From: Butyrivibrio sp. AE3009
GTDB taxonomy: Bacteria; Bacillota; Clostridia; Lachnospirales; Lachnospiraceae
DNA length: 64,000 bases
Reading direction: 5' to 3'
Assembly (NCBI RefSeq): GCF_000420845.1
Contig: NZ_ATVS01000003.1
Coordinates: 62,001-126,000, forward strand
A program made the position numbers and the translations under genes. Shown piece after piece: positions 27,144 through 36,211 of the stretch (its first letter is position 1; every line of letters begins with the position of its first letter). A model generated the notes under the pieces. That model was not told the origin of the DNA, did no database searches, and worked only from the letters and a program-made list of their open reading frames with translations.

Positions 27144-27173
27144 ATTATAAAGCAAACAAAAGCGGCCGGTCAA
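27144..27173 (-). promoter_or_regulatory. Sigma-A promoter of the CHAP-like secreted protein
   Basis: Minus-strand -35 TTGACC (27168-27173), 18-bp spacer, -10 TATAAT (27144-27149), about 70 bases before the start. Confidence 0.8.
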
Positions 27174-27189
27174 TTAATATTGTATAAAA

Positions 27190-28716
27190 TCAATTTTGTT
27201 CCTGAGCCTCAGCCGCATCAAAGAAAAGCATAACCGTAAACATATCCCCGTCCAGCCTTATTTCAAACTTTCCGCCCTGGGCTGTGGTAAGGTTCTTGGC
27301 AATTGACAGGCCAAGACCGCTCCCTTCCGTTGTCCTTGACACATCACCTCTTATGAATCTCTCTGTAAGCTCAAGCTCGTCAACATTAAGTTCTGAGGCT
27401 GAAATGTTTTTTACAGAATAAACAACCTGTTTCTTGCCGGTATTTTCATCGTTTCGATAGGTCAGAGCCATGTGAACTCTGGTACCTGCCAACGAGTATT
27501 TGCAAATATTGTTGATCAGATTCTCTATTACTCGCCACAAGTGCCTGGGATCAGCCATTACCTCCATGTTTGGTTCCTGATAGCGAAATACGGCATGAAG
27601 TTCGCTTTTTTCAAGCTTCTCATGGAATTCTCCCAGGGTCTGGTTAATGAGTTCCACGAAATTTATTCTCGTCAAGGAAATGTTTATATTTCCTGATGTA
27701 ATCTTGGATACTTCCACCAGGTCTTCCGTAAGTTGTTTCAGCTTGTTTGACTTGACGTCAAGAACCTCAATGTACTCTCTAACACGCCTATTATCAATGT
27801 TTTCTCTTTTCATCAGATCTACATAGTTAATGATCGATGTAAGCGGAGTCTTGATGTCATGAGAAACATTGGTTATAAGATCCGCCTTTAATTTTTCGTC
27901 TTTCATACTGGTATTGACTGCTTTTTTAATTCCATCGCCTATAGAATTAACGGCTATTGCAAGAGGTATATTATCAGCATGAAGCATATTTAAATTAACC
28001 TTGTCATCTATATCGCCGTTCTGAATATTCTCTATAACCTGAATTATCCCTGCTCTGTGAAGATTCTGCCTGTAATTATATATCCCCACAAGAGCGTCCA
28101 TAACACAGGCCAAAATAATACCGGTTATCCCAAGGTTCACCAGCAGTATATTCAGCACTACAAAAGTAAGATATGGTATCCAGGTGCGAGCTATGACATT
28201 GCCATTATCGGTTGTCCGCATAATAATATCTCCGGCAGCATTGCCGATCAAGCTTAGAATGCTATCCTTCCACAATCTGCCACCCTTAAGCTTGGCAATA
28301 AGAGAACATTCGATAAACAGCAATCCGGCATCCATAATCATTGACATCACAGCCACAGCATACGGGAACATGGGAGTTTGCATTATTCTTCCAATACCGA
28401 TTCCGCTAACATAACTAAAGGTAAAAAGCGCGATCACAGGAACTGCCATCACAACGCTTCCCATAAAAACAATAACTTCAGTAAACATCCTATGACCGGT
28501 GTCACCATCCCGCTCAGGCTGTATAGTCCGTAAATTTGAATATAATACAAAGAGATATAATACTGCAGCAATCGCAATAAGTATAAAAAACTGCCTTCTC
28601 GATAATATAATTCCATCACCTGCAGCAATAATAGTGATCAAAAAAGCTATAGCGGCTGCCAGCACATGCTGCGAAACTCTCAGTGCTCTGACATTCTTCC
28701 CCAAAAAAACAATCAT
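27190..28716 (-). CDS. Sensor histidine kinase
   Basis: This 508-aa membrane-bound kinase has about six hydrophobic helices in the first 200 residues with short loops and no large extracellular sensor. A HAMP-like linker (about 220-265) follows. The HisKA helix is NVSHDIKTPLTSIINY (phosphorylated His about 283). The HATPase domain has NLINNICKYS (N box) and GSGLGLSIAKNL (G box). It overlaps the upstream response-regulator gene by four bases (ATGA), so the two form a two-component system. The stimulus is unknown. The membrane-embedded sensor type suggests detection of cell-envelope stress or membrane-active compounds (inference). Confidence 0.94.
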   Translation of the reverse strand: MIVFLGKNVRALRVSQHVLAAAIAFLITIIAAGDGIILSRRQFFILIAIAAVLYLFVLYSNLRTIQPERDGDTGHRMFTEVIVFMGSVVMAVPVIALFTFSYVSGIGIGRIMQTPMFPYAVAVMSMIMDAGLLFIECSLIAKLKGGRLWKDSILSLIGNAAGDIIMRTTDNGNVIARTWIPYLTFVVLNILLVNLGITGIILACVMDALVGIYNYRQNLHRAGIIQVIENIQNGDIDDKVNLNMLHADNIPLAIAVNSIGDGIKKAVNTSMKDEKLKADLITNVSHDIKTPLTSIINYVDLMKRENIDNRRVREYIEVLDVKSNKLKQLTEDLVEVSKITSGNINISLTRINFVELINQTLGEFHEKLEKSELHAVFRYQEPNMEVMADPRHLWRVIENLINNICKYSLAGTRVHMALTYRNDENTGKKQVVYSVKNISASELNVDELELTERFIRGDVSRTTEGSGLGLSIAKNLTTAQGGKFEIRLDGDMFTVMLFFDAAEAQEQN

Positions 28717-29408
28717 CGCACTTCATCCTCAATTTTATATCCTACGCCCCACACCACCTTAAGATACTTGGGTTCCTTGGGATTTATTTCTATTTTTTCC
28801 CTTATATGTCTGATATGCACTGCAATTGTATTGTCTCCGCGACCGTTAATATCATCCCAGATATTCTCGTATATCTGTTCAATTGAATAAACCTTTCCCT
28901 TGTTCCTTATAAGGAAAGAAAGAATATTATATTCAATCGGAGTCAGTCTTATCATTTCACCAAATACCGTTACTTCCTTGGAATTGTCATCCACCATAAG
29001 ACCGCCTACGCTGTACACGTTCTGCTTCTGCTCATAGCTGCCAAGATCTTTGTACCTTCGAAGGCTGGACTTAACCCTTGCCACAAGCTCAAGAGGATTG
29101 AAAGGCTTGCATATATAATCATCAGCTCCTACATTAAGACCAAGAATTTTGTCCGCATCCTCTGATTTGGCGGACAAAAATATGATCGGTATCTTGCTGA
29201 ACTGTCTAAGCTCCTTAACAAGCCGTATTCCATCCATTCTGGGCATCATTACATCAACAATGGCAAGCTGTACTCTGACACCCTTAAGTACTTCCAGAGC
29301 CTCAACCCCATCATAGGCTCGCAAAGTCATGTATCCTTCCTGCTCAAGATAAATCTCAATAGCATCGACGATCTCCTTATCATCGTCAACAATCAGAATA
29401 TTGTCCAT
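28713..29408 (-). CDS. OmpR-family response regulator
   Basis: This 231-aa regulator has a receiver domain (about 1-115) with DDD at 9-11, phosphorylated Asp in AIVDVMMP (about 53) and Lys in FLSAKSEDA (about 102). A C-terminal winged helix DNA-binding domain (about 130-230) includes VHIRHIREKI and GVGYKIE. It is encoded directly before, and overlapping, the histidine kinase gene. The gap to the upstream pgeF gene is only 35 bases, so it may be transcribed from the housekeeping operon. Target genes are not evident. Confidence 0.96.
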   Translation of the reverse strand: MDNILIVDDDKEIVDAIEIYLEQEGYMTLRAYDGVEALEVLKGVRVQLAIVDVMMPRMDGIRLVKELRQFSKIPIIFLSAKSEDADKILGLNVGADDYICKPFNPLELVARVKSSLRRYKDLGSYEQKQNVYSVGGLMVDDNSKEVTVFGEMIRLTPIEYNILSFLIRNKGKVYSIEQIYENIWDDINGRGDNTIAVHIRHIREKIEINPKEPKYLKVVWGVGYKIEDEVR

Positions 29409-29443
29409 TACACTACTACACTCCCTAAACTTTATAGATCAAT

Positions 29444-30310
29444 TTACTCTCTTATAGATAAAAAGGCACATAAATTGCCTCTTTCGTCATGATGCACCCT
29501 ATGGGAAAACAGAAAATCGGGATTACATCTTGTACAGACATCAGTAACACTGATATTTTCTTCCTTAACTCCTGCTTTCTTAAGACACAGCTTGATAGCA
29601 TTCCATAGGTACAATCTGTATTTATTATTTGGATATGGCACAAGAATGGAATTATCCATAAGTTCCTTCTCTGTATATGCCTCGGAAAATTCTGTAGCAA
29701 CGTCCTCACCAATTTCATAGCAAGGTCCGCAGATTGACGGTCCAATGGCGCAAATACAGTCAGAAGGCTCAGTCCCATAGTTTTCCTTCATCTTTGCAAG
29801 AGTTGCTGCTGCAATATTTCCTTTTGTCCCCTTCCATCCGGAGTGGGACAGCCCTATTGCCCTGTGAACAGGATCCACAAAATAGATCGGTGGACAGTCC
29901 GCATGAAATGTTCCGAGAATAATTCTGGGAACATTGGTCACAAGGCCGTCTATATCGGTATAATCGCGGGCAATGGCAGGACCTTTTCCTCTATCTTTCT
30001 CCGTAACAACCATCACATTGGTTGTATGAGTCTGGAAAGTCAGTACAAAGTCATCAAGAGTCCGACCATGACCGAGAACATCCGCTATTCTTCTGTAATT
30101 CTCATCAACAGCATCCTTCTCATCGCCTCTTGTATAGCTGAGATTCATCTCACTGTAGCAGCCCTTACTGACACCGCCCAGTCTGGTGCTGAAAAGATGA
30201 TCGATAAAATCAATTTCCTGAAGTCTTGGGAAGGTAAGATAAGTCACTCCTTTAACCGTCTGAACGATCATTTTGCCCTTGCCTTCACACCTTTTTACCT
30301 GAATATCCAT
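29444..30310 (-). CDS. pgeF: Laccase-domain purine nucleoside phosphorylase / peptidoglycan editing factor (YfiH)
   Basis: This 288-aa protein is of the LACC1/YfiH family, described as a multi-function purine nucleoside enzyme and as a peptidoglycan editing factor. Zn-binding residues are visible in TFHADCPPI (His and Cys, about 165), SHSGWKG (His) and RVHHDERGN. The start is uncertain. I prefer 30310 (MDIQVKRC), which has GGGGG seven bases upstream. ATGs at 30322 and 30349 are in frame, the last overlapping yraN. It follows yraN and precedes the two-component system. Confidence 0.9.
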   Translation of the reverse strand: MDIQVKRCEGKGKMIVQTVKGVTYLTFPRLQEIDFIDHLFSTRLGGVSKGCYSEMNLSYTRGDEKDAVDENYRRIADVLGHGRTLDDFVLTFQTHTTNVMVVTEKDRGKGPAIARDYTDIDGLVTNVPRIILGTFHADCPPIYFVDPVHRAIGLSHSGWKGTKGNIAAATLAKMKENYGTEPSDCICAIGPSICGPCYEIGEDVATEFSEAYTEKELMDNSILVPYPNNKYRLYLWNAIKLCLKKAGVKEENISVTDVCTRCNPDFLFSHRVHHDERGNLCAFLSIRE

Positions 30311-30326
30311 ATTTGCCCCCATACAT

Positions 30327-30692
30327 TTATTCCATATAATCAAAAGCATTCTTAAGCCACCTTAAGGTAACTGCGCTCTGCTCTCCGCTAATAGCTATTA
30401 CATCGTATCTAATGGGAATATCTTCGGATTTAAGAAAAGAATATAGAAAATATCTCGAAACTCTGGAAATCTGTCTTTGTTTGCGAAAATCCACGGCTGT
30501 CTCCGGTTCTCCGCATTTATCATCCTTGCGATACTTAACTTCTATAAAGCAATAGTAGTCGCCATCCCTTGCTATTATGTCAATCTCACCGCTTCTGATT
30601 CTGTAATTCCGCTTAATAATACGGGCACCCATCTGTTTGATATAATCAGCGGCTATGTCCTCATACCAGGTGCCTTCAGTTCTTTTATTCAT
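30327..30692 (-). CDS. yraN: YraN/UPF0102 family endonuclease-like protein
   Basis: This 121-aa protein has a restriction-endonuclease-like fold. The core GEIDIIARDGDYYCFIEVKYR holds Glu, Asp and the E-x-K triad of PD-(D/E)XK nucleases. The N-terminus reads NKRTEGTWYEDIAADY. I use the ATG at 30692; a TTG five codons upstream (30707) is also possible, and neither has a strong ribosome-binding site. The biochemical role in bacteria is unsettled. Its position near rnhB and rbgA is conserved in Firmicutes. Confidence 0.92.
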   Translation of the reverse strand: MNKRTEGTWYEDIAADYIKQMGARIIKRNYRIRSGEIDIIARDGDYYCFIEVKYRKDDKCGEPETAVDFRKQRQISRVSRYFLYSFLKSEDIPIRYDVIAISGEQSAVTLRWLKNAFDYME

Positions 30693-30744
30693 AATATTAT
30701 CAACCAATCTAACATAATTTTGTGTTCATTCTGTGTAAAATCTG

Positions 30745-31035
30745 CTATTTTTTCTCTTTTGCCTTAATTTTGTCCATAGCATCTACAAAAACAAGGATTT
30801 CAGCCACAACTTCATAGAGCTCAGGAGGTATCATCTCACCGATTTCGAGTCTGGAAAGAGTATCTGCTAGCTTATCGTCTTCATGGACAGGGATGTTGTT
30901 ATCTCTTGCCTGCTCTATGATTTTTTCTGCCAGCGCGCCTTTGCCGGAGGCAATTACTTTGGGAGCTCCGTCTTCATTGGGATCATAGCCCAGCGCAATG
31001 GCGGTTTTGATCTTTTGTTTCTGATTATCAGGCAT
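30745..31035 (-). CDS. FlhB C-terminal-domain homologue (FlhX, export-switch-like)
   Basis: This 96-aa cytosolic protein matches only the C-terminal (FlhB-C/EscU) domain of the type III export switch. KTAIALGYDPNEDGAPKV resembles the start of cleaved FlhB, and ASGKGALAEKIIEQA the conserved middle. The four membrane helices and the NPTH autocleavage motif are absent. It lies 16 bases after the FliK-like gene. FliK binds FlhB-C in flagella, so the two neighbours form a plausible switch pair. Such FlhX proteins can partly replace FlhB-C in other bacteria (family knowledge). No other flagellar genes are in the window. Confidence 0.88.
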   Translation of the reverse strand: MPDNQKQKIKTAIALGYDPNEDGAPKVIASGKGALAEKIIEQARDNNIPVHEDDKLADTLSRLEIGEMIPPELYEVVAEILVFVDAMDKIKAKEKK

Positions 31036-31051
31036 AATTCACCTCATTCAT

Positions 31052-32818
31052 TTATGCCCTGGCGTCAAAAGAAGCCGTTGAAATAATAGGCATTTTGTTT
31101 ACCTCAAACATCTCATCCACAGCAGAATCCTCTCCGTCCATTTCATCCTGAAGATGCATCCTGACTGTCACTGAATATCCTCTTTTCTCAAGTCTTTCAT
31201 TAAGGATATGGATGTTATCGTTGATCAGATCAATAACACTGTCATCGGCCACATAGAAATTGGTATTCACCTTATTGTCTGTCATTTTTACATATACATC
31301 TACAGGTCCCAGATTTTCCATGTCAAGATGAAGAATCGCACTGACAGAGCCATCTTCGCTCATCCGCTTATTCTTATTTCTGTATACATACAGATCGCCG
31401 TGGGCATTTTGTTGAGTCATCTGAAGCGGCAGCTGTACATATTGAAACATCTGATTGATCTGATTCATAAAGTCGAGATTGTTGCTTAAATTATTGGCAG
31501 ACTGAGCAAGTTTTGAGCCATCTCCAAGTGTATTGTTTATTGTCTCAGCAAGGGCTTTGGCCTGGTTTCCAAGCCGCTGGTACAAATTGTCTATATTTTC
31601 CTTTTTAAGCACATCTCCAGGCTTAAGAAGCCATTGAGATTCTATAGAATTCTTAAGGATCTTATTGTAATTATCATTAGAAAACAGATTTTTCCAGGAT
31701 GCAGCCTCTGCCGGATTGGACATATCGGCTTCGTCAAAAAGAGTACTGAGTTCCTTAAGGACAGCACTCTGTTCATCAAGAGATATTCCTTCCTTGCGGG
31801 CTGCTGTCATCAGATTACTTATTGTTTTCTCTGATACTCCTATATTTCTTAATGCATCATCAAAGCCCTTTAAATCACCTTTAAGGTATGATGAATTATC
31901 CGGGATATCCTTCGGAGTAACCTGTGACGGGTTTTCTTTATCACTAACCTGTCCCGGGATCTTAGCAGCTTCATTTCCTTCTTCGGGGATGAATTGCAGG
32001 GCCTGATTTTTAACGTCTGCTACTTCTTGCTGCATAGGAACAGATTTTTCTTCAGCGGAGATTTCTGCATTTTCTGTTTCTGCAGCGTTCTCGCTTACCT
32101 GCGCCAAGGTGGCTGTATCTGCAGAAGCAGGTTCCTGTACATCAGAAAAAAGCTTAAGAACGGATCCGTACAGATCCATGGCACCTTTAACATTGCCACT
32201 GTCCAGCAGTTCACTGAAGGCTGTAGGAAGCTCATCCATGATGCTTTCCATTTCATTAAGAACCTGGTGCTCATAGTTTTTGTAATTGGTAAACTGCTCT
32301 ATATTGTTCTCCGTAATAGGTATATTAAGGCTCTTCATCTCAACAAGAGTCGTTACGGATGCATTTGGAAAAGTCGACAGATTTCTGTTCATCTCCAGAA
32401 GAGAATTCTTATCAATGGGAAGGGATGCACTCATCATATCCCTGACCATCTGAACAGTGTCGTTATTGATTTCTATGCCGGCAGCGGTTAGAGCCTTGAG
32501 AGTGCTCTGATCCACTGACATATTTTCATACAAAGGTGTTATTGATACCATTCCGTTTCCGGAACTCTTAACAGTAAAATTAAGGGTCTGTCCCTCCCTA
32601 AGGTTCATATCCTCCGACAGTTTGGCGGAGAGCACGTTGTCGCCAACGTTAATATTTATAAGCTTACCCTCTTCACTGTCTGTAACAGACACAACTGTTC
32701 CCTGAATGGTAGAACCGTTTCTTAGCTGCAGGGGCTGACTAGTCACCTGCTCCTGCTGATTACTGCCATTCACGTATATGGGAGCATTTGATTGTGTTAC
32801 ACCGGAGATATTACTCAT
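31052..32818 (-). CDS. FliK-like flagellar hook-length control protein
   Basis: A 588-aa protein without signal peptide. The N-terminal 300 residues are Gln/Asn/Ser/Glu-rich and low in hydrophobic clusters, as in FliK. The C-terminal part (about 460-570) resembles the Flg_hook domain: AILHLDMENLGPVDVYVKM, then a long helix and YSVTVRMHL. Its start overlaps the rnhB stop by four bases and it precedes FlhX by 16 bases. If it is a true FliK it would measure hook length and trigger the export switch through FlhB-C. Family assignment rests on the C-terminal pattern and the neighbour, so confidence is moderate. Confidence 0.75.
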   Translation of the reverse strand: MSNISGVTQSNAPIYVNGSNQQEQVTSQPLQLRNGSTIQGTVVSVTDSEEGKLININVGDNVLSAKLSEDMNLREGQTLNFTVKSSGNGMVSITPLYENMSVDQSTLKALTAAGIEINNDTVQMVRDMMSASLPIDKNSLLEMNRNLSTFPNASVTTLVEMKSLNIPITENNIEQFTNYKNYEHQVLNEMESIMDELPTAFSELLDSGNVKGAMDLYGSVLKLFSDVQEPASADTATLAQVSENAAETENAEISAEEKSVPMQQEVADVKNQALQFIPEEGNEAAKIPGQVSDKENPSQVTPKDIPDNSSYLKGDLKGFDDALRNIGVSEKTISNLMTAARKEGISLDEQSAVLKELSTLFDEADMSNPAEAASWKNLFSNDNYNKILKNSIESQWLLKPGDVLKKENIDNLYQRLGNQAKALAETINNTLGDGSKLAQSANNLSNNLDFMNQINQMFQYVQLPLQMTQQNAHGDLYVYRNKNKRMSEDGSVSAILHLDMENLGPVDVYVKMTDNKVNTNFYVADDSVIDLINDNIHILNERLEKRGYSVTVRMHLQDEMDGEDSAVDEMFEVNKMPIISTASFDARA

Positions 32819-33576
32819 ACAAAATTACCTATAAAGGATCTTCTGTGAATAGGACATGGTCCGTATTTCTTCAGCGCCGCAATGTGGTCTGCACTTCCAT
32901 ACCCCTTGTTGGAATCAAATCCGTACTGAGGGTATTTAAGGGCATATTCCTTCATAAGCCTGTCTCTTGTAACCTTAGCAACTATACTTGCAGCTGCTAT
33001 TGAAACGCTCTTGGCATCGCCTTTGATTATAGAGACCTGCTTGTACTGTTCAAGCTGAGGAATATGCACAGCATCAATCAAAAGAGCATCCGGCTTAGGG
33101 TTCAGACTGTTAACAGCCTTGGTCATGGCTTCATAGGTAGCCTGAAGGATATTGATCTCATCTATCCTCTCAGCTTCATTACTGCCGATTCCGACAGCAA
33201 CGGCCTTCTCCATGATAACGTCATATAACTCTTCTCTCTTTTTTTCGGATAATTTCTTGGAATCATTTAGATATAAGATGTCGCAGTCCTTGGGCAGAAT
33301 AACTGCAGCGGCGTAAACAGGGCCTGCCAGAGGTCCTCTTCCGACTTCATCAATGCCGCACAAAAGACCATAATCAGCATATTGCCTCTCATATTCGCTC
33401 ATCTTATAGATTCGTTCTATTTCTTTGGAAAGATTATCAAGCTTTTTACGGGCGGTTTCAACCAGTTTAATAACACCCGCACGCTCATCACCTGAAAAAG
33501 TATCGATAAAACACTGCAGATCACTACCAGTGACTGAGTTCTGCAGACAGGCCTTTATTTCTGATATTGATGTCAT
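32815..33576 (-). CDS. rnhB: Ribonuclease HII
   Basis: This 253-aa enzyme cuts RNA in RNA-DNA hybrids and removes single ribonucleotides from DNA. The catalytic segment is GIDEVGRGPLAGPV (Asp and Glu, about 75-88). The further acidic residues LLIDAVHIP and AAASIVAKVTRD are in place, and GYGSADHIAAL is typical. A 70-residue N-terminal extension precedes the core, as in Bacillus RnhB. It overlaps the lepB stop by four bases and the FliK-like start by four, so it is tightly coupled in the rplS-to-yraN operon. Confidence 0.97.
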   Translation of the reverse strand: MTSISEIKACLQNSVTGSDLQCFIDTFSGDERAGVIKLVETARKKLDNLSKEIERIYKMSEYERQYADYGLLCGIDEVGRGPLAGPVYAAAVILPKDCDILYLNDSKKLSEKKREELYDVIMEKAVAVGIGSNEAERIDEINILQATYEAMTKAVNSLNPKPDALLIDAVHIPQLEQYKQVSIIKGDAKSVSIAAASIVAKVTRDRLMKEYALKYPQYGFDSNKGYGSADHIAALKKYGPCPIHRRSFIGNFV

Positions 33577-34109
33577 TTTCTAAGCGCTCCGAAGTTGTCA
33601 AAAGGATAAATTCTAATAAAGGCCTTGCCTAATATATCAGCCTTTTTGATGCTCCCAACAGACACATCTCTGCTGTCCATACTATGATTTCTGTTATCTC
33701 CCATAACAAAGAATTCATCGCTGCCAAGAGTTACCTCCTCAACAGCTCTTCCGGGATCAAGAATAACCTCTGCACCATAGTTCTCATTGAGTATCACGTC
33801 ATTGATGTAAATATTTCCGTCATAATCAATTCTGACCGTCTCACCGGGAAGACCTATTATCCTTTTGATGAAAAATTCATCATTTCCGTATCTATATGGA
33901 AAAATGATAACATCAAAACGCTCCGGTGCCTTGAATCTGTAGGATATCTTATCAACCAACAGTGAATCTTTGTCATGAAGCGTAGGCTCCATGGACTGCC
34001 CACTTACATCTGTCCTTTGCATAACAAAGGTAATAAACAAAAATGTAAGAAGAAATACAATCGCAAGATAAAGTACCGTATTCAGAATTTCCTTAATAGC
34101 CTTACTCAT
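33573..34109 (-). CDS. lepB: Signal peptidase I (first copy)
   Basis: This 178-aa membrane protease removes signal peptides on the outer face of the membrane. One N-terminal helix (about 8-30) is followed by the catalytic Ser in SGQSMEPTL (about 37) and Lys in FFIKRIIGLPGE (about 80). The C-terminal box is GDNRNHSMDSR. A second, different signal peptidase gene lies at 35050-35646, with rbgA between them. The start follows rbgA by 36 bases. The two enzymes may divide substrates, including the large secreted proteins in this window (inference). Confidence 0.95.
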   Translation of the reverse strand: MSKAIKEILNTVLYLAIVFLLTFLFITFVMQRTDVSGQSMEPTLHDKDSLLVDKISYRFKAPERFDVIIFPYRYGNDEFFIKRIIGLPGETVRIDYDGNIYINDVILNENYGAEVILDPGRAVEEVTLGSDEFFVMGDNRNHSMDSRDVSVGSIKKADILGKAFIRIYPFDNFGALRK

Positions 34110-34145
34110 AAAGTCACACCTAATTTCCGCGCCTAAGCGCTTTTT

Positions 34146-35018
34146 TTATGGTCGTTCCAGAGAAATCCTGCCCAACCTTCCGTTTCTGAAATCGTCAAGA
34201 AGAAGGGCTGCTGCTCTGTCCATATCGGGTTCTGCTCCCTGCTTATAGCATTTCCTGTTTATGGCTATAGCTGAAAGGACAGCGCTAAGGGGTGTTGAAT
34301 ACTCTTTTTCCATCTGCTCATCAACCTGCTCCTTAGTTATATTATACTTCTCATAAACAGCGTTTGGATAGCTTTCTTTGAGAATATTTATAAGCTCGCA
34401 GGCAAGCTCTACACTGTCTAGGTTTTCATCGTTCATAGAACCTATAAGAGCAAGGTGAAGTCCAACCGTCTGATCTTCAAATTTAGGCCATAGAATACCG
34501 GGAGTATCAAGAAGCTGCATGTTCTTGCTAAGAGTAATCCACTGCTTGCCCTTGGTGACACCGGGCTTATTACCTGTCTTGGCTGAAGCCTTACCGGCAA
34601 GTTTATTGATAAAGGTGGATTTTCCTACATTGGGGATTCCTGCAACCATGCATCTTATGGGTCTTCCGACTATTCCCCGCTTTTTGTCTCTTTCTATTTT
34701 CTCAGCACAGGCTGAAGTGATCAGCTCTTTAACCTTGCCGGCTTCATTTCCAGTCTTGGAGTTCATCTCCATAACAAAGTTGCCCTGTGTCTGATAGAAT
34801 TCACGCCATTTCTTTGTCACGGCAGGATCAGCCAGATCCGCCTTATTTAATACAATTAGTCTATATTTGTTCTTACCAAGCTCATCAATATCCGGATTTC
34901 TGCCGGAGGCAGGAATTCTGGCATCTGTAAGCTCAATAATAATATCTATCAGTTTGATGTTCTCCTGCATCATTCTGATCGCTTTGGTCATATGCCCGGG
35001 ATACCACTGATAATTCAT
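34146..35018 (-). CDS. rbgA: Ribosome biogenesis GTPase RbgA (YlqF)
   Basis: This 290-aa circularly permuted GTPase is needed for late 50S assembly. The permuted order is visible: G4 LNKADLAD (about 57) comes before G1 GIPNVGKST (about 130) and G3 DTPGILWP (about 178). The N-terminus WYPGHMTKAIRMM is the family signature. A C-terminal helical RNA-binding domain follows. The location between signal peptidase and rnhB is conserved in Firmicutes. Confidence 0.97.
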   Translation of the reverse strand: MNYQWYPGHMTKAIRMMQENIKLIDIIIELTDARIPASGRNPDIDELGKNKYRLIVLNKADLADPAVTKKWREFYQTQGNFVMEMNSKTGNEAGKVKELITSACAEKIERDKKRGIVGRPIRCMVAGIPNVGKSTFINKLAGKASAKTGNKPGVTKGKQWITLSKNMQLLDTPGILWPKFEDQTVGLHLALIGSMNDENLDSVELACELINILKESYPNAVYEKYNITKEQVDEQMEKEYSTPLSAVLSAIAINRKCYKQGAEPDMDRAAALLLDDFRNGRLGRISLERP

Positions 35019-35049
35019 CTGTTCACCTCATATTTCATAAAACTGATCA

Positions 35050-35646
35050 TCAGTTAAGGATAAAACCGCCGCTGCCTTGTTGTCCGCCCAGCTTGAACCA
35101 GGCCTTTCCCACCATCATTTTGGTAGTCACAACACCAATGTTGGCACTGCGGGAATCCTCGCTGCTATTCCTGTTGTCCCCCAATAGGAAGTATTCTCCG
35201 CTCCCAAGCTTAAGCTCAGAAGCAGCAATCCCTGCATCTTCCATTTTATCATATTCGTCCTTCTCAGATTCAGTTTGCTGGCCATTTACATATAAACTAC
35301 CATCAATAATCTGAACCTTATCACCGGGACACGCAACAACCCTCTTTACATAGTAATGAGAATTGGTGTTGCCGTTAGGTAAAAAGATTACCACATCCCC
35401 TTCTTTGGGCCCAAACAGCTTAAAAACAAGGCGATTGACCAATACTCCCTGTCCATTACCAATCGTAGGTTCCATGGAATCGCCGATGACCTTAACCTGC
35501 ATTCCAAAAGCAGTAACAATTACAAATGCCATGAACACAGCCAGAACAGAGACCATGATCCAGGAAAAAATCTCTTGAATAAACTTAGGTGTTATTATTT
35601 TTTTCTTCTGATGAAATGTGAATGTGTTCTTCTTTTTTCTAAACAT
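35050..35646 (-). CDS. lepB: Signal peptidase I (second copy)
   Basis: This 198-aa signal peptidase has a Lys-rich cytoplasmic N-terminus, one membrane helix (about 30-50), the catalytic Ser in VIGDSMEPTI (about 57) and Lys in YYVKRVVACPGDKV (about 104). The box GDNRNSSEDSR is at about 157. It ends without a second membrane helix, in a Gly/Gln-rich tail. It is the first gene after rplS, separated by a weak hairpin, and is followed by rbgA. It is clearly not a recent duplicate of the copy at 33573-34109, as sequence outside the motifs differs. Confidence 0.95.
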   Translation of the reverse strand: MFRKKKNTFTFHQKKKIITPKFIQEIFSWIMVSVLAVFMAFVIVTAFGMQVKVIGDSMEPTIGNGQGVLVNRLVFKLFGPKEGDVVIFLPNGNTNSHYYVKRVVACPGDKVQIIDGSLYVNGQQTESEKDEYDKMEDAGIAASELKLGSGEYFLLGDNRNSSEDSRSANIGVVTTKMMVGKAWFKLGGQQGSGGFILN

Positions 35647-35669
35647 TATCCCCGAAAGTCCCCATTAAC

Positions 35670-35706
35670 GAGAAAGAGGCAATTACTATAAAGTAACTGC
35701 CTCTCA
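35670..35706 (-). terminator. Weak terminator/attenuator after rplS
   Basis: Imperfect hairpin AGAGGCAGTTAC / GTAATTGCCTCT (about 35704-35675) is followed by TTCTCGTT, a poor U-tract. It probably reduces rather than stops read-through into lepB. Confidence 0.5.
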
Positions 35707-35715
35707 AATAACAAA

Positions 35716-36066
35716 TTATCTGGTAACAAGCTCCTTAACCTTAGCCTTCTTACCTGTAAGTCCCTTAAGGTAGTTCAGCTTAGCTCTTCTTACCTTACCT
35801 CTTCTAACAACCTCAACCTTCTCAACGATAGGTGAGTGAAGGGGCCATGTCTTCTCAACGCCAACACCGTAAGACTCTTTTCTTACTGTGAATGTTGTAC
35901 GGTTGCTGCCGCCCTGGATCTTCTTAACAGTTCCCTCGAAAACCTGTACTCTTTCGCGGTTACCTTCCTTGATCTTAGCGTGTACTCTTACAGTATCGCC
36001 AGTGTGAAACTCAGGTGCATTAGCGTTCAGCTGCTCTTTCTCGAGCTCTTCGATAATTGTACTCAT
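35716..36066 (-). CDS. rplS: Ribosomal protein L19
   Basis: This 116-aa 50S protein lies at the 30S-50S interface. [26 protein letters not shown] and [18 protein letters not shown] are strong family signatures, and the basic C-terminus [10 protein letters not shown] is as expected. Length is standard. In most Firmicutes rplS follows rimM-trmD directly; here a six-gene nucleoside uptake group lies between. It has its own promoter, then leads into lepB-rbgA-lepB-rnhB. Confidence 0.98.
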   Translation of the reverse strand: MSTIIEELEKEQLNANAPEFHTGDTVRVHAKIKEGNRERVQVFEGTVKKIQGGSNRTTFTVRKESYGVGVEKTWPLHSPIVEKVEVVRRGKVRRAKLNYLKGLTGKKAKVKELVTR

Positions 36067-36146
36067 AATTCTTTCTCCTATTCCATGGACGTTCTTAATA
36101 CATAGGTTCTGTAACAGAGGACCGTCTGATTGTCACAACGTACTAT

Positions 36147-36176
36147 ACTATACCATAACCCCATGGAATAAGTCAA
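36147..36176 (-). promoter_or_regulatory. Sigma-A promoter of rplS
   Basis: Minus-strand -35 TTGACT (36171-36176), 18-bp spacer, -10 TATAGT (36147-36152). A leader of about 75 bases follows; it contains short inverted repeats, but I cannot confirm an L19 leader fold. Confidence 0.75.
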
Positions 36177-36211
36177 GGCAAATATATTTGAAGATTGAAT
36201 ACTATTATTTG

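Noticed and set aside
31994-32491. 165-codon plus-strand frame opposite the FliK-like gene
   Set aside because: Cys/Arg/Phe-rich antisense translation with no ribosome-binding site.
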